Shown piece after piece: positions 1 to 10,688 of a stretch of DNA of 64,000 nucleotides. The notes under the pieces were generated by a model, which was given only the letters and a program-made list of their open reading frames with translations, ran no database searches and was not told the origin of the DNA. The number at the start of each line of letters is the position of its first letter. Within the stretch, counting starts at the first letter, position 1. This DNA is from Dipteris shenzhenensis (Eukaryota > Polypodiophyta > Polypodiopsida > Gleicheniales): assembly GCA_047967505.1 (NCBI GenBank), contig CM106541.1, one strand, 5' to 3'. The position numbers and the translations under genes are program-made.

Positions 1-499
1 AAAAATGTTTCAACTTAGAGTGCATACGAGAAATAAGAAAGTACAAAACATTGATATCGCATTTACTATATTCACTACACCACTACTGACAAAAGATGTC
101 TTGGTCAAACAAATGAGTGCAAAAAATGTATCACATAGCACATGACTAATCTATCTGAGAAGATGAAACATGACATGGTTAGGTACAAGCATTCCTTGCA
201 CATTGCCAAATCTCACTTCTATTGCATCCCACTTTGGCTATGTTGAATTCTACTATGAATCTTTCTTGCAGTTGATTACTTTGCACTTGTATTGCACATT
301 GTCAAATCTCATTTCTATTGCATTGGCCAGCATGAAAAAAGAAAAATCACCTGGAGCTGATGGGCTACCCTTTGATTTATGGAATTTTGGGATGCCATGG
401 GTGGGGATTTAACCATGATGGCTAATGAGACTGTTGAAATCTTGCTATTTAAAGGGTTATATGGGTTTGGTACTCCCATATAAGAATGGATCAATATGC

Positions 500-810
500 C
501 ACATGGAATATTTGAATTTCCAAGTAGGATATTTAAAGTCTCCGTACAGGAGTTTGGAGATTCCTTATGGAATTTGAAGTCCCACATAGGAGTTCTTGGG
601 TCCCTTATGAGATTTCAAGTCCCATATAGGAATATCAAAGTCTCTTATGAGATCTTATCCACATACTACAAGGGATTTAATGTTACATACAGGAGTTTGG
701 GATCCCTCATGGAATTTGAAGTCCACATAGGAGTTTTTGGGTCTTTTATGGAATTTGATCCATGTCCCATGAGGGATTTGAAGTCCCATAGAGGAGTTTA
801 GAGGTCCCTT
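500..810. repeat. Degenerate short tandem repeat
   Basis: A phrase resembling GGAGTTTGGGTCCCTTATG followed by GAATTTGAAGTCCCATATA recurs about six times with a period near 42-45 bases and many substitutions. Short open frames here simply read through the repeat. No gene is recognisable in 1-1175. Confidence 0.6.
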
Positions 811-1175
811 ACATGATTAGATCATATACCGTAAGGCATTTGTAAAGTCCCTTGTGGAAGGTAGCAGATTTTAGGTTTTCTTTGACCTGATAAGAAATAA
901 GGTTTAAAAAAAATTAATTCGAGACTTATGGAATTAAATACGATTTCAAAGAATTTTTTGAAAAATAAACGTTTAAAAAAAAACCCTAGTACCTAACCTA
1001 TGTACTCTTCATGATGGTAGATGTTATATCTTCACTTCGTGGCACTAAAGAGTGTAACATAATCACGTGCCTTTGTAGGGTTTCACCCTGCTTTCTTTGG
1101 AGCCATGTTCTTCTCTATATACACATATAAATAGTTAAGTACTATGCAAAAGTTTCGTATTCATTTTGTCACTCA

Positions 1176-1345
1176 CACTACTACACACGGGGCCTACTCT
1201 GACACTTATTTATGCATCAATGTTTAGCACATGTGGGGTGCGAATCATCAATAAGCAAAGAATGTTTAGTCAAGTGCCATTATATAGCGACTCTAGGCAA
1301 GTGTCGCTATATAGCGATGTTTATACAAAGTCACTATATGGATCT
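1176..1345. repeat. Left CACTA terminus and subterminal motifs
   Basis: CACTA terminus at 1176, followed by a degenerate motif near 1280-1291, a perfect palindrome TCGCTATATAGCGA at 1304-1317 and a half copy near 1331-1339 (AGTCACTATATGG). In En/Spm, repeated subterminal motifs are bound by the TNPA-type protein; that these serve the same role is inferred. Confidence 0.75.
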
Positions 1346-1391
1346 TTAAAAACGAAAGCTTCTATTAATTAAATATTTAGTATGCACCTTC

Positions 1392-2153
1392 TCACAATGC
1401 TTCAGGAAGAACAAAAGCATCACTTTCATTGGTCCAAAGTTTGGTGGAGTCTATTGGAAAGAAACCACTACTGTCTTTCCTCACTATTGCATGGGAACCA
1501 TTGTAAATAGTTCTAAACGACTTTACATCAAGAATGAAAATACTAAATCGTCTGAAATCAATTTCATAGATTTCACATATGGTCCCACAATAATCCAATT
1601 GTGAGGAGAAAAGATTGGTAATTGAAACACTTGCTCAGCTATCTTGTGTGAAGTTATCCATGACTCCACAATCATATGTGACTCTCTTTGAATCGATGCG
1701 TTCCACACAAAAATGTCATCCATATGACCATAATGCACTATACTTTTTGTACTGCAAAAGAGCATCATTAAAACAATGAGGATGCATCTATTTTATAGTG
1801 TATATTGCCACAAATAAATAATTATGTCAAGAGGTAAGAAACATGCATCATTCATCTAGATGATAACTTTCACTCGCGCTCGTTTATTGTCTCCACATTG
1901 CATTCGGATTTATGTAGAGCCAGTTGTAGCTGATCAAGTGACATGTGAGTGGGGAGAAGCATGAGATCCCATGGATATGGTTGTGATCGCCTGTACATTA
2001 CTCTAAATCTCTTCCTTGCAACTATTCTTTCTGCTTTGGCCTCTTCATATCTCTCAATCCACTTCTGCATCTCCTTGCTATTGAGGATACAAAACTTATT
2101 GAATTTTCCATTTGCTCTTCACTCATCTTTCTTTCAATCCCTTTTTCTTAGGG
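1392..2153 (-). pseudogene. C-terminal part of CACTA tnp2 transposase (linker and DUF4216), broken
   Basis: This is the 3' continuation of the tnp2 gene at 16055-18800, moved away by the inner insertion. On the minus strand, 2150-1870 encodes a segment with KEMQKWIERYEEAKAER, matching the third CACTA copy at 27.9 kb (VMKRWVTRYKDAKARR) in the same relative position. Then 1598-1392 encodes a DUF4216-like segment: YCGTICEIYEIDF, later GFFPIDSTKLW and DAFVLPEA, resembling the family pattern Y-G-x-I-x-E-I-x-E-L-D-[YF] ... G-F-x-x-V-[DN]. Stops and at least one frameshift (near 2100) show it is dead. The coding join across the insertion supports the nested model. Confidence 0.75.
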
Positions 2154-2583
2154 AACCTTGCATTAGGGGAGAATTGGGGTCTCAAAAGGGCCTCCAATTA
2201 GTGTTTTCTACTTTCAAGGGATTAGAGAGTGATTTGAGGTGTACCAATGAGAGTGCTAGAAGGTGTGGGGCAATGGTATGTTGAGCTGGAGGGTGGGCAG
2301 GCCTATAGAGAATCCCTATTGGTTGCTCCCCTTACATTAGGGACCACCCAAACCATTCTCTTAACCCATGTTTGATCCTCCTACCCACATGAGCCCAAAA
2401 TTGCATTCAATGGGATGGTAGGGCCCATATGGTGAAATTTTCTTCTCCCCTCACTCTTTCTAGGGCCTTTGCCCCCCATTGTTATGGTCCAGCCTACCAA
2501 ATCACTCAGATTTGAACCAAATCCCACACATTCCTGTTTCCCCTCTTTCTCTGCTCCCTTCTACTCTGGCCTGCTTGTTGCAG

Positions 2584-2584
<1 letters not shown>

Positions 2585-2621
<37 letters not shown>

Positions 2622-2880
2622 CTCTCCCTCTCCTGTGCCTATGTTGGAGCTGCTCTATCCCTCTCCTTCTCCCTCTCTTGTGCCTTTGTTGTGCTATTGC
2701 TCTGTCCCTCTCCTTCTCCCTCTCTTGTGCCTCTATTGCTATTGCTTTGTCCCTCTCCTTCTCCCTCTTTTGTGCCTCTGTTGAAGCTGCTCTGTCCCTC
2801 TCCTTCTCCCTCTCTAGTGCCTCTGTTGTTGGTGCTCTATCCCTCTCCTTCTCCCTCTTTTGTGCCTCTATTGGAGTTGC
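2585..2880. repeat. Polypyrimidine tract and 48-bp tandem repeat
   Basis: A (CT)n run is followed by about five copies of a roughly 48-base unit built on CCCTCTCCTTCTCCCTCTC then TTGTGCCTCTGTTG. Because the period is a multiple of three, all three frames stay open as Ser/Leu/Pro-rich peptides. I regard these as repeat artefacts rather than genes. Confidence 0.8.
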
Positions 2881-2928
2881 AATGCCTTGTGTAGGAGTCC
2901 CATTCTTGATGTTGCAACCTCTGCAAGC

Positions 2929-4212
2929 ATGGTGAGGAAAAAGGCTACAAGATCATGCAATGCTCTGACCTCTTGTGTCTTCCACAACACCAAAAATGCA
3001 TTGGATGAGTGGATCCCTTGCACCTACAACTTAAATGACTAGATAGTGATAAAAGGATTGACCAAAGGTCCACATAAGCTTCCCAAGAGCAAGAGAGGTA
3101 TCTTGCATGAGTGGAAGGGGCGCATCTTGAAGTTCAAGTTTGGGAAGAAAGGATGGCTCGCAAAAGTGTAACATGTTTACATGGGAAAAGATATGCGGCT
3201 TCCTCCATCATTCAATCAATCTAGGATACCATCACATTGTGAGCCTTCCTATCTATGTTCATTTTTCACCTGTAAATGTAATGAGTCCATTTGGAAATTT
3301 TGTGTTTGTTTCTAAGAGCTCTTATCCATGTGGTATATGTTTTTCCTTCGGACCTCGAGGAGTGGGAACCAGTTGAATTATTCATAGGCAAGTTCACTGG
3401 TGATTCATGAGGATTTAGGTAAGCAAATGCATGCTGGGGAGAAGTTGGTCTCCTTGCTAATGAAGAATGTGTATTGGTATAATGCAACAGACATCACTCC
3501 AATGACATCATCAAGCTATGGCCGTCTACAAACCATTACACCACCACAACTTCAAGACATAGATTGTAGCAATGTGGACTCGAGGACATTGCAATCGTAT
3601 AAGGACAAGATTGCAAAGGATGTGGGCATGGTGATGTTTACATTTGGATCCAAATGGGCAAGGTTATCTTGGTTTATGCCTCTACACATTTTTGCTTCTT
3701 TATTTCAGAATATACATATGCATAGAACAAAAAATATGTGGTCTTGCAAGCGTGTAGATGAAAATGCTCTTGAAGATTTACTTGGGATGAATTGGGGAAG
3801 CAAGTCTACAGGCGACCAAAAGGGTGATGTGTTTCAATGTCATGCATGTAAAGACAATGTGGTTATTAGATAGCATTTGTCATGCCAAATGTTGTATTAA
3901 GCTTTTCAATAAAGGCGCTGGAAGAAAACAAATGGCCGATGGCTTCCACTTGACTCTAATGATGAAGACAATATGGGGGTAAGTTTGTCTATTGATGTTG
4001 AAGAGGGAGATGTCAAGAATGTGAATGTCACATCGCAATGGAATCTAAGGGATGTGTGAGAACACCTATTCGTCATGGAGGACGGCATGTCAGAGTCCTT
4101 CTACTTTACCTTAAATGGTGGTAAGATTAGCCGCCGTGTGGAGAAGTGCATGCATAGTGCCAATTTCATTCCTCCTGCAACTTTGAAGATTGCTAGCAAT
4201 GTGTTTGACTAG
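2929..4212 (+). pseudogene. Unknown gene A carried by the inner transposon
   Basis: One reading frame can be followed from ATG 2929 (MVRKKATRSCNALTSCVFH) to a terminal TAG at about 4210-4212. The longest clean stretch is 3400-3873 (157 residues, containing MFTFGSKWARLSWFMPLHIF and a C-x2-C near its end, FQCHACKD). Most interrupting stops are codons that one C-to-T change makes from CAG, CAA or CGA (for example 3040, 3169, 3871, 3898 and 3910). About 3170-3400 is poorly coding and may be an intron or a frameshifted stretch. The C-terminal part is acidic (LDSNDEDN, VEEGD). I recognise no domain. It could be an accessory protein of the transposon or a captured host gene. Confidence 0.5.
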
Positions 4213-4492
4213 TGAAGCATTTAATGGTTTGTTTGTCAAATCCTAGTTATTGCTTCAAAAGATGATGGATAATTAAATTAAAATGTTATTTCTTTTAATG
4301 TTTTCTCCTTTCAGTTCATGGTAAATGTTTTTCAAAAAATTTGGGGATTTTATGATTAATTTTAATTTTTAGGGTTTTGATATATATTAAGGGGTAAGAG
4401 CCCTTTTTACATCACATTCTCACTTTCACATTTAGAGATCCATAGAAACTCCCATCCTCAGAAGTTACTCCCTCCATCAACTGCTATTTGCC

Positions 4493-6003
4493 ATGGATTC
4501 AGCTAGAACTATGTTCCATAACTTCACCTCATGAACTACATTTGCAGATCATGAGGAAGAGCTATTTTTAGTGTTTGATAGGACTTTAGATGTCCTAGGC
4601 ACATATATGCGAGCCAAGGATGACTTCTCAGGTTCATCCTTTACATGCAAATAATTTCTCAAATTTTGCCTATACACTTGACCACACTTCAAAGAGATGG
4701 GTTCCCATAGATTACATAAAGTATCTGTTCGTAGAGGAACTCAAGTTTGTAAAGTGCTTGGCCCGCTTTTGTGACAACCTTACAGACAAAGGGTTTAGGA
4801 CAGTCAAAGTTCAAGACATCCTAGATGTAGGGATCACAAGAAATACTGGCACCAAATTCCTTTCATGGGAGATGAAATTCATCTCCTTTCTCCAAGAAGG
4901 AAATTTAGAGGAAGAAGCCTCATCGTCTAGCACCCCCTCTAGTTGAACTGCTGATCTGGTCATCCCTAGACTAGACTCAGACATCTACATGGAAGAGAGT
5001 CTTGATGATCCAATAGAGGAGATGGAAGCAACTCAAGCATTAAGCCTACTTCAAGAAGCCGCAGTAGAGCAAGAATCTGCATCGGAGACCATTGACCCAG
5101 ACTCAAAATTATGGTCCTTGTCTCCCCTCATCATCGATGGAAAAGAGTATGTATTCCTCCATGACATAGGGATTCTTTTTGGACTATAAGAGGATGAGGC
5201 ACTCTGAGTCCTATCGGGGTTCGATGTTGACACAAGTGTCAAAGATCGTAGGGTTTTAGGTACCAAAGACTAGGTAATGGAAGACTTTCTCTTGATGACA
5301 CTTATTTTAATGAGGGATGCAGACATGTCTGTATATGATGGACAACCCTCTCATGTAGAAGCTTCCATCTCCAACACAGGTTAGGAGAAGGTGTCCACCT
5401 CCCAAATGGAACATCACACAGCACCTAGTTCCATCAACATTGCAAATGAGGAAGGGATAGAAGCTGACAACACTGTAGTGGTAAGTGACTGGTAAGTTCG
5501 AACAATATTTTTTCTTTTGATGTTCTTTCAGTTTAATTTGTTTTGTCGGTCTTCTAATGTTTGCTGAATTATTGCAAGATGTGTTTGAGCTTGATGAATT
5601 GTCATCTCGACGAGGCAATGTTCGCAGCACATTTGGGCGAGATCATTCTTTGGCCCATTACCTTGGCAAAGTCGTAGAGCATATCATGGTCTTTCACAAC
5701 AAATTTTCTCCTCGAGGTCCTTTGGAGCTGCTGAAGTGCAAGGCATTGTCGCACGCTATTGGATACTCCAACATTACTCAGAATGTCGACAAAGTCATTT
5801 TGGTACATCGCCTGGCTGCTATCAATGCCTTTGGATCGAACATTCATGGCAAGGCATTGATGGCAACGGCTATGTCTTTGGTAGTAGGAGAGGAGGATGT
5901 TAGTGCTGTTGCGGCTATATTTATATCTAGGAATCCACTAGGGGATTCAAAGACCCCTATTTTCGATGTACTCAAACTAGCCAAGAAGAAAGATAGCCTA
6001 TGA
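4493..6003 (+). pseudogene. Unknown gene B carried by the inner transposon (two likely exons)
   Basis: An ATG at 4493 starts a short frame that breaks early; the main frame runs 4620-5480 with a few stops (4944 TGA, 5187 TAA, later TGA/TAG), mostly explicable as CGA, CAA or CAG mutated by C-to-T. It encodes a lysine-rich start (KYLFVEELKFVKCLARFC) and then a strongly acidic Glu/Ser-rich section. A good splice donor GTAAGT is at 5481, and a pyrimidine-rich acceptor TTTCAG ends at 5531. The second exon is clean from 5557 to 6003 (148 residues, FELDELSSRRGNVRS ... LKLAKKKDSL). The phase across this intron is not perfect, so the acceptor is uncertain. No known domain was recognised. Confidence 0.45.
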
Positions 6004-6197
6004 GGCCTTTTGTATATATAAATATTTATTTAAATGGATACATGACTATATGTCTTTATGATTTGTTTTAAGTTATCATTGCTCATCATGAATTCCATTG
6101 TATTTTGTTTAAGTCGTTGATGATATATTTTCTCCATCATTTTAGTTGTGTTAATTTAATAAATTTCTAGCCAATTTAGTATCATTTTCAACAATTT

Positions 6198-6462
6198 TGG
6201 GTATCAAGACTTCATTTCTATCAAATCCTGAAGGAATTTCACCATCGCATAGAAGGGAAAGTGTCCAACACATCGCCAAGACCCCAGAAAGGCCAAAACC
6301 TACCACAGTGCAAATTTGGGCATTCTGGCAAGTCCAAAATGCCCAAATTCACATCATGGCAGGTTTTGGGCTTTCTGGAGTCTTGGTGATGTGGTGGACA
6401 CTTTTCCCTTCTGCGTGATGGTAAAATTCCTTCAAGATTTGACAAAAATCAAAACTTACATT
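6198..6462. repeat. MITE-like fold-back element
   Basis: An imperfect inverted repeat with arms of about 100-125 bases is centred near 6332. The left arm contains TCAAATCCTGAAGGAATTTC and the right arm GAAATT/AAATTCCTTCAAGATTTGA. Open frames on both strands are mirror images of the hairpin (the repeated peptides around ILPSRRREK), not genes. Confidence 0.7.
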
Positions 6463-6602
6463 AAAATGATCAGTTACTACAATCATAGAAATGGAAAATA
6501 CACAACAATACGAGAGTGTAAAGAATGTCGATATATTTTATTTTAAAAAATCAGCCCTTGGGCCTTAGATACAAGATAATGCCTTCAAGGGTAGGGGGTG
6601 GT

Positions 6603-7076
6603 CTAAGTCCTAAGAGTGGGTTGTAAGAGAATCCAGGGCTTCAAACTTGGGTCAGTTCGTAGCCGCTTTGCCAGAGCCATGTCCTTGTCCATGACCGTGA
6701 CACGCTTTGCATGGATGGCATATAAGTTGGCATCCTCGAACAGAGCGGCGGTCACTTGCTCCGCAGCCTCTTGGAGTGCCCCCATAGCTCCTGTGCTGAA
6801 GCGCACGTCATCCTTGTATCCTTGTGCTATCTGCCGTACCACATGTTGGAAAGGAGCATGCGGGATCAAGTTGTCGGTGGTTTTCTACATTTTCCTGACT
6901 AGGCTCCTCACTTTGCTCTATACGGCTTCTTGACTCTTGGTGGGGGCCTTACAGTACCCAAACACCTTCCCACGGCCTCCTATCTGCCTTGAACTTCTTT
7001 CACTGCTCTTGTCTACATTGGTCCTCCTCCGAGTCCTCCTCTCACTAACATCGAGATCTTTGGCCTTCTTTGGCAT
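6603..7076 (-). pseudogene. Histone H3-like protein or domain (histone fold), two in-frame TAG stops
   Basis: On the minus strand, ATG 7076 to TAG 6603 gives 157 codons. After a basic tail (MPKKAKDLDVSERRTRRRT) comes an H3-type histone fold from about residue 65. It contains [39 protein letters not shown] and KDMALAKRL, matching the canonical H3 order [46 protein letters not shown]. The loop between the first two long helices has canonical H3 length, not the longer CENH3 form. Stops at 6918-6920 and 6885-6887 are TAG; the second falls where H3 has Gln (KYQKST against KM-stop-KTT), consistent with CAG to TAG. It lies in the inner transposon, directly downstream of the transposase-like last exon. 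The tail is unlike host H3, so this is a diverged paralogue, perhaps a fusion domain. Confidence 0.85.
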
Positions 7077-7200
7077 GGGGCTTCCTTAGAGTCTACTTTA
7101 CCCTCCTCATGGGCAAAGGGATCATCTTTGCAATGGGTTGTATCTCTAGGAGAGGGAAGATGTTGCTCTTCCTGGCAGTCTGCTAGCCCTTAGGAAGCCT
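7077..7200 (-). other. Linker region with an H3-tail-like motif
   Basis: In one minus-strand frame this stretch reads VFDNLLDIERLPKG, a TAG, then QTARKS at 7182-7165, the exact residues found around lysine 9 of histone H3. It continues NIFPLLEIQPIAK. This frame is offset from the histone-fold frame, which restarts at ATG 7076 after an in-frame TAA. Six residues could match by chance, but their position just before an H3 fold is suggestive. Confidence 0.4.
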
Positions 7201-7244
7201 CTCTATGTCCAGGAGGTTATCAAACACATTTTGTTCAATTTGGA

Positions 7245-7450
7245 GAGGGCTCTCATGGGGAGGGGAAGGCTGAGCAAAAGGCTGAGGGGAAGGTTGAGGC
7301 CGAGGCTGAGGCTAAGGGGAAGGCTGGGGAAAGGCTGAGGGGAAGGTTGAGGGTCAAGTTGAGGATGGATTGAGGGGAAGGCTAGGGAGAAGGCTGAGGG
7401 GAAGGTTGGGGAGAAGGCTGAGGGGAAGGCTGAGGGGAAGGCTCTATAGT
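7245..7450 (-). repeat. GGAAGGCTGAGG minisatellite encoding Pro-rich repeats
   Basis: A roughly 11-12-base unit (GGAAGGCTGAGG on the plus strand) is repeated about fifteen times. On the minus strand it reads as Pro/Ser/Phe or Gln/Pro-rich peptide depending on frame (QPSPQPFAQP in the frame of the linker). A unit length not divisible by three means small copy changes shift the frame, which may explain the frame switch between the transposase-like exon and the H3-like part. Confidence 0.75.
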
Positions 7451-9811
7451 GCGACTTCTTTATGCCTTGTGTATTCCAACTGGACAAGGGACCCCAATTT
7501 TGTACAAACCATGGTCCGTGTGCATAGAGAATATGTTGCAAACATGATGAGAATCAAATCAGCAACAAAAACTATTTATAAAGCAAGTGCTAAATATTAT
7601 GATGGTGCCAAGTTTACCATGTAATGTGTAATGTGCGACTCCCCCCATGCTTTCACCATTATTTGCATAAAATCTTTCACAACCATCCTGAACTTTTCAT
7701 AATACATCTCATCGATTTGAACCTGGCAAAGCAATTTTATCAATGCATCTACCTTTGTACATACTTTAGCTCTCAAAGTTGCTACTTGAGGATGAGAAGT
7801 CTTATTGGTCAGGCATTCACACAATGCTTTCCAATATTCCCAACCCAAACTACTTTGAGACAATGTATGTTTGTCTTTGTTGAGATTGTGATTTGATAGG
7901 AATCTCCTTGCCTTCCTTCCACCCATGGACACTTTTGCAGGAAGATTCTATGTTGCCCTAGACATTTTCTTATCCTCCTTAAGTTTGACATGTCCTCCAT
8001 GGAATCCCATCTCTGACAATAACTTCTCAGCTTCTGCAATGCAACGTGTGGATACTTCTTGCGAAATTAAATTCCAAGCATAAACAAGATGCAAATACAA
8101 CAACTTATGAAGTATGCGCAGTTCTACATGTAAAGTACATATGTGTACTCTCTCAAGTGGGATGGGCAAGATGGGATCCCACTTTGGATCCTTCTTGTCA
8201 CAATTGGGAGCTTGCGTTTGGTTGCAAGATAGAATGCCATTCTCCCATTGTAAGCCAGCCTTTTGCTTACGTTGTGAACACATGCAATAAACGCATGTCT
8301 TCATTGCATTTGCCCTTGTATCACAACCATGAGAGCACTTGAGGGTTTTCAAATCACTAGCAAGATGCCATTCAACTTGAAAGGTTCCATGGCCATCGAC
8401 TGTTAATGTTTGCACTTCCTCTTGTCTTCAGATGGTCGATGGGATTCTTGTTCTATCTAGAACCCACTTCAATTCTCATGGCACTCTTTCAGAGTCTCAA
8501 ATGTTGCAAGCCACCATTATCTTTCTCTAATTGCACTGAGAAATCTTTATCTACTTCTTCATCCCCTTGAACAAAGGCTAAGGCCTTATTCATAATGCAA
8601 ATGCTGACTCTCTCTAACTTGTGTTCTTTCACCAATTGAGCTTCATCCATTTTGATGACAAATATGAGCTTTCCATTGCAATCTGTACAACAAAAGAGAA
8701 AAATCATTAGGATAAACATGATATAGGAAATGAACTAAGTAAAGTGCAATGCTATAATGGATTTCCTCTTACCATCTTCTCTCATGCCATAGAATTTGAC
8801 CATTGCTTGTTGCAGTTTCTCAACATCTAAGTAGACATTGTCGAAAGCATTCATCTCAAAGGTTTGCAAGCTACATTTCTTTTTACTCTTCCAAGTCATT
8901 GTGCCCCTTATGCAATGGTAACCTCCAAGCATTTCTCTTGCACATTGGTTTGTTTCTCACCGTGCACATCTCACAGGCCAAGGTGTGGGTAGGGGCACTG
9001 TAGATTTCTTTTACTTTCCCAAAATAGTAGACTTTAAAATTTTGAAAATAGATGTGTAAGCTTCACGATTACACCGGCAGTATCACAAGCTACAAGCATC
9101 TCCTTTGCATCCACAATATCCTTGAAGTCCTTCATCTCCTCCTCAACAACTTGCACACATAGGTGCTTGTGTCTTGGGTCCCTTAGTACCCAATGACATC
9201 ACTTGACTTCAATAAACTAGCTAGAGAATATGAACAGTCAATATCATCCCCATCCGTTCTTCCTATCACATCTTCCATGAAGTTCCTAAAGAAGAACACA
9301 ATAAAAACTTAGTCACAAACAGTGTAGCACAAAAGAGTGTAATCTCATTCGAACATTCGATAACCAACCTTGTAGCCTGGACTCTCCTCTTTCTAGCACC
9401 ACTAGTGGGTGCCAATGCATCCATGTTATGCAAGTACCTTCTTTTCCTCTCCTTCAATCCCAAAGGTGTTTCTTTCATATTTTTCACTCGTTCTTCAGCC
9501 TTCTCTCATTCCTTCTCTATGCCTCGTTGAACTTGATTGTATATAGATCTTTCCAAGCCTTTTTTGGACTCAACTAGCTTACAGAGTGACTCTTCTAATT
9601 TATGTTGCTCCAAGTCCAATGCTTTAGCTTTATCATGAAGATCCTGGTTCTCCCTTTGAAGATCCTACATAGAGTTATGCATTGCAACAATGGTGCTATT
9701 TCCTAAATGTGCTAGCATCTCTGCTTGGGATCTGTGCATCTCGCTTGCTTGCATAGCCATTGAGTGAGAATTGTTTGACCGATTGCAATAACCAAGCAAT
9801 CTCATGTCCAT
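7451..9811 (-). pseudogene. Multi-exon transposase-like gene of the inner element (broken)
   Basis: Four exons can be followed on the minus strand. Exon 1 (9811-9369) starts MDMRLLGYCN and is a Gln/Glu/Lys-rich coiled coil followed by GLKERKRRY. Exon 2 (9285-8773) contains MLGGYHCIRGTMTWKSKKKC. Exon 3 (8682-7618) contains KMDEAQLVKEHKLERVS, EWHLASDLKTLKC, a C-x2-C, APNCDKKDPKWDPILPIPL and VHICTLH. Exon 4 (from 7535) has HILYAHGPWFVQNWG and SSWNTQGIKKSHY. Introns of 82-90 bases have GT donors; two acceptors are AG, while the last is AA at 7536-7537. The SDLKTL ... C-x2-C block and the WG..S..QG-x-K-x-(H) block resemble the second Asp and third Glu regions of RNase H-fold transposases; here the Glu position is Lys. 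Stops look like C-to-T changes, plus frameshifts near 9170, 9050 and 8480. The copia insert at 9814 cuts it next to its start. Confidence 0.55.
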
Positions 9812-9813
9812 TT

Positions 9814-10111
9814 TGTTGAGATATCAAGCTCTACCCCCGATATATCTCCTGGATGACTATCATTTATGTCACCGCCTATGTTAGTTGTACTCGTGGTGTA
9901 GTTAGACTACCACGTATGTTTTTGGTTTGGGTTCACATATGAACCACGTATTCTAGGTTTTGACATATAGGGTATTTCCCTCTTCTATTGTATTGTTGTT
10001 GTGTGCAAAAGTGAAGAAAGGCTTCACCCTCCAACCTTGTGTCCTCTCTCTTTTGTGTGTTGTGAAGAAAGCTGAACTTGAGTCTCCTATCTCTCTCCCT
10101 CATTCTTTACA
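9814..10111 (+). repeat. 5' LTR of the copia element
   Basis: Begins TGTTGAGATATCAAGC and ends CATTCTTTACA. Compared with the 3' LTR it differs at two sites (CTCCTGG against CTCCTAG; AGCTGAA against AGCTAAA), both G here and A in the 3' copy. Confidence 0.97.
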
Positions 10112-10124
10112 TGGTATCAGAGCC
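10112..10124 (+). promoter_or_regulatory. Primer binding site (tRNA-iMet)
   Basis: TGGTATCAGAGCC directly follows the 5' LTR and is complementary to the 3' end of plant initiator methionine tRNA, the usual copia primer. Confidence 0.93.
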
Positions 10125-10688
10125 TTGTTCGTGGTAAGGAGCTCAAGAAAGCAAGCTAAGTTTGTGGTGTCCTGGTAAGAGGACCAGTGTTGCTTTCCTA
10201 TTTCGAGTTTGGGAGCAAATCTCTGCAGGTAGCACAGTCAGAAGTGCAGGAGTGCACTGTTTCAGATTGAGAAGCCCTTCGCGGTGTGGCGAGAGCGCAG
10301 TATATGCTGCGGAAAGGGCGAAGCCCTTGGTGACTTTATTTTTTTGATTTGAGGCCGTTTCGGGGCCCGTTTTGAAGGCGCAAGTTCTTCGCAGGCACTC
10401 AGAAAAAGGCCCTATTTTTCGCTGTGCGACCACTGCGCGGCTAGTCGGTGGAAAGGTGCCACAGAAATTGCATCGTATGCCTTTGTGCAGAGATATTGGG
10501 AGTTGCAGTTTCATGCCTATTGCCTGTTGATGCAAAATCGTCACTAGGAAGTGACTGTGTGGTGAAATACCACTTTCGTCAGTGTTGCAGATCTGCCCCT
10601 GTGAGGCTTTTTGCAGAAGTTTTGCTATTTGCCCTTGTGAGGCATTTGCTGTGTTTACAGGTTGCTGTTGCAATTCGAGATTTGTAAA

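Noticed and set aside
2469-2935. Ser/Pro/Leu-rich frames of 85-141 codons
   Set aside because: Produced by a 48-bp CT-rich tandem repeat that lacks stops in all three frames.
6603-7076. Interpretation as a centromeric H3 (CENH3)
   Set aside because: The loop between the first two long helices has canonical H3 length and lacks the CENH3 insertion, so a diverged H3 is the safer call.
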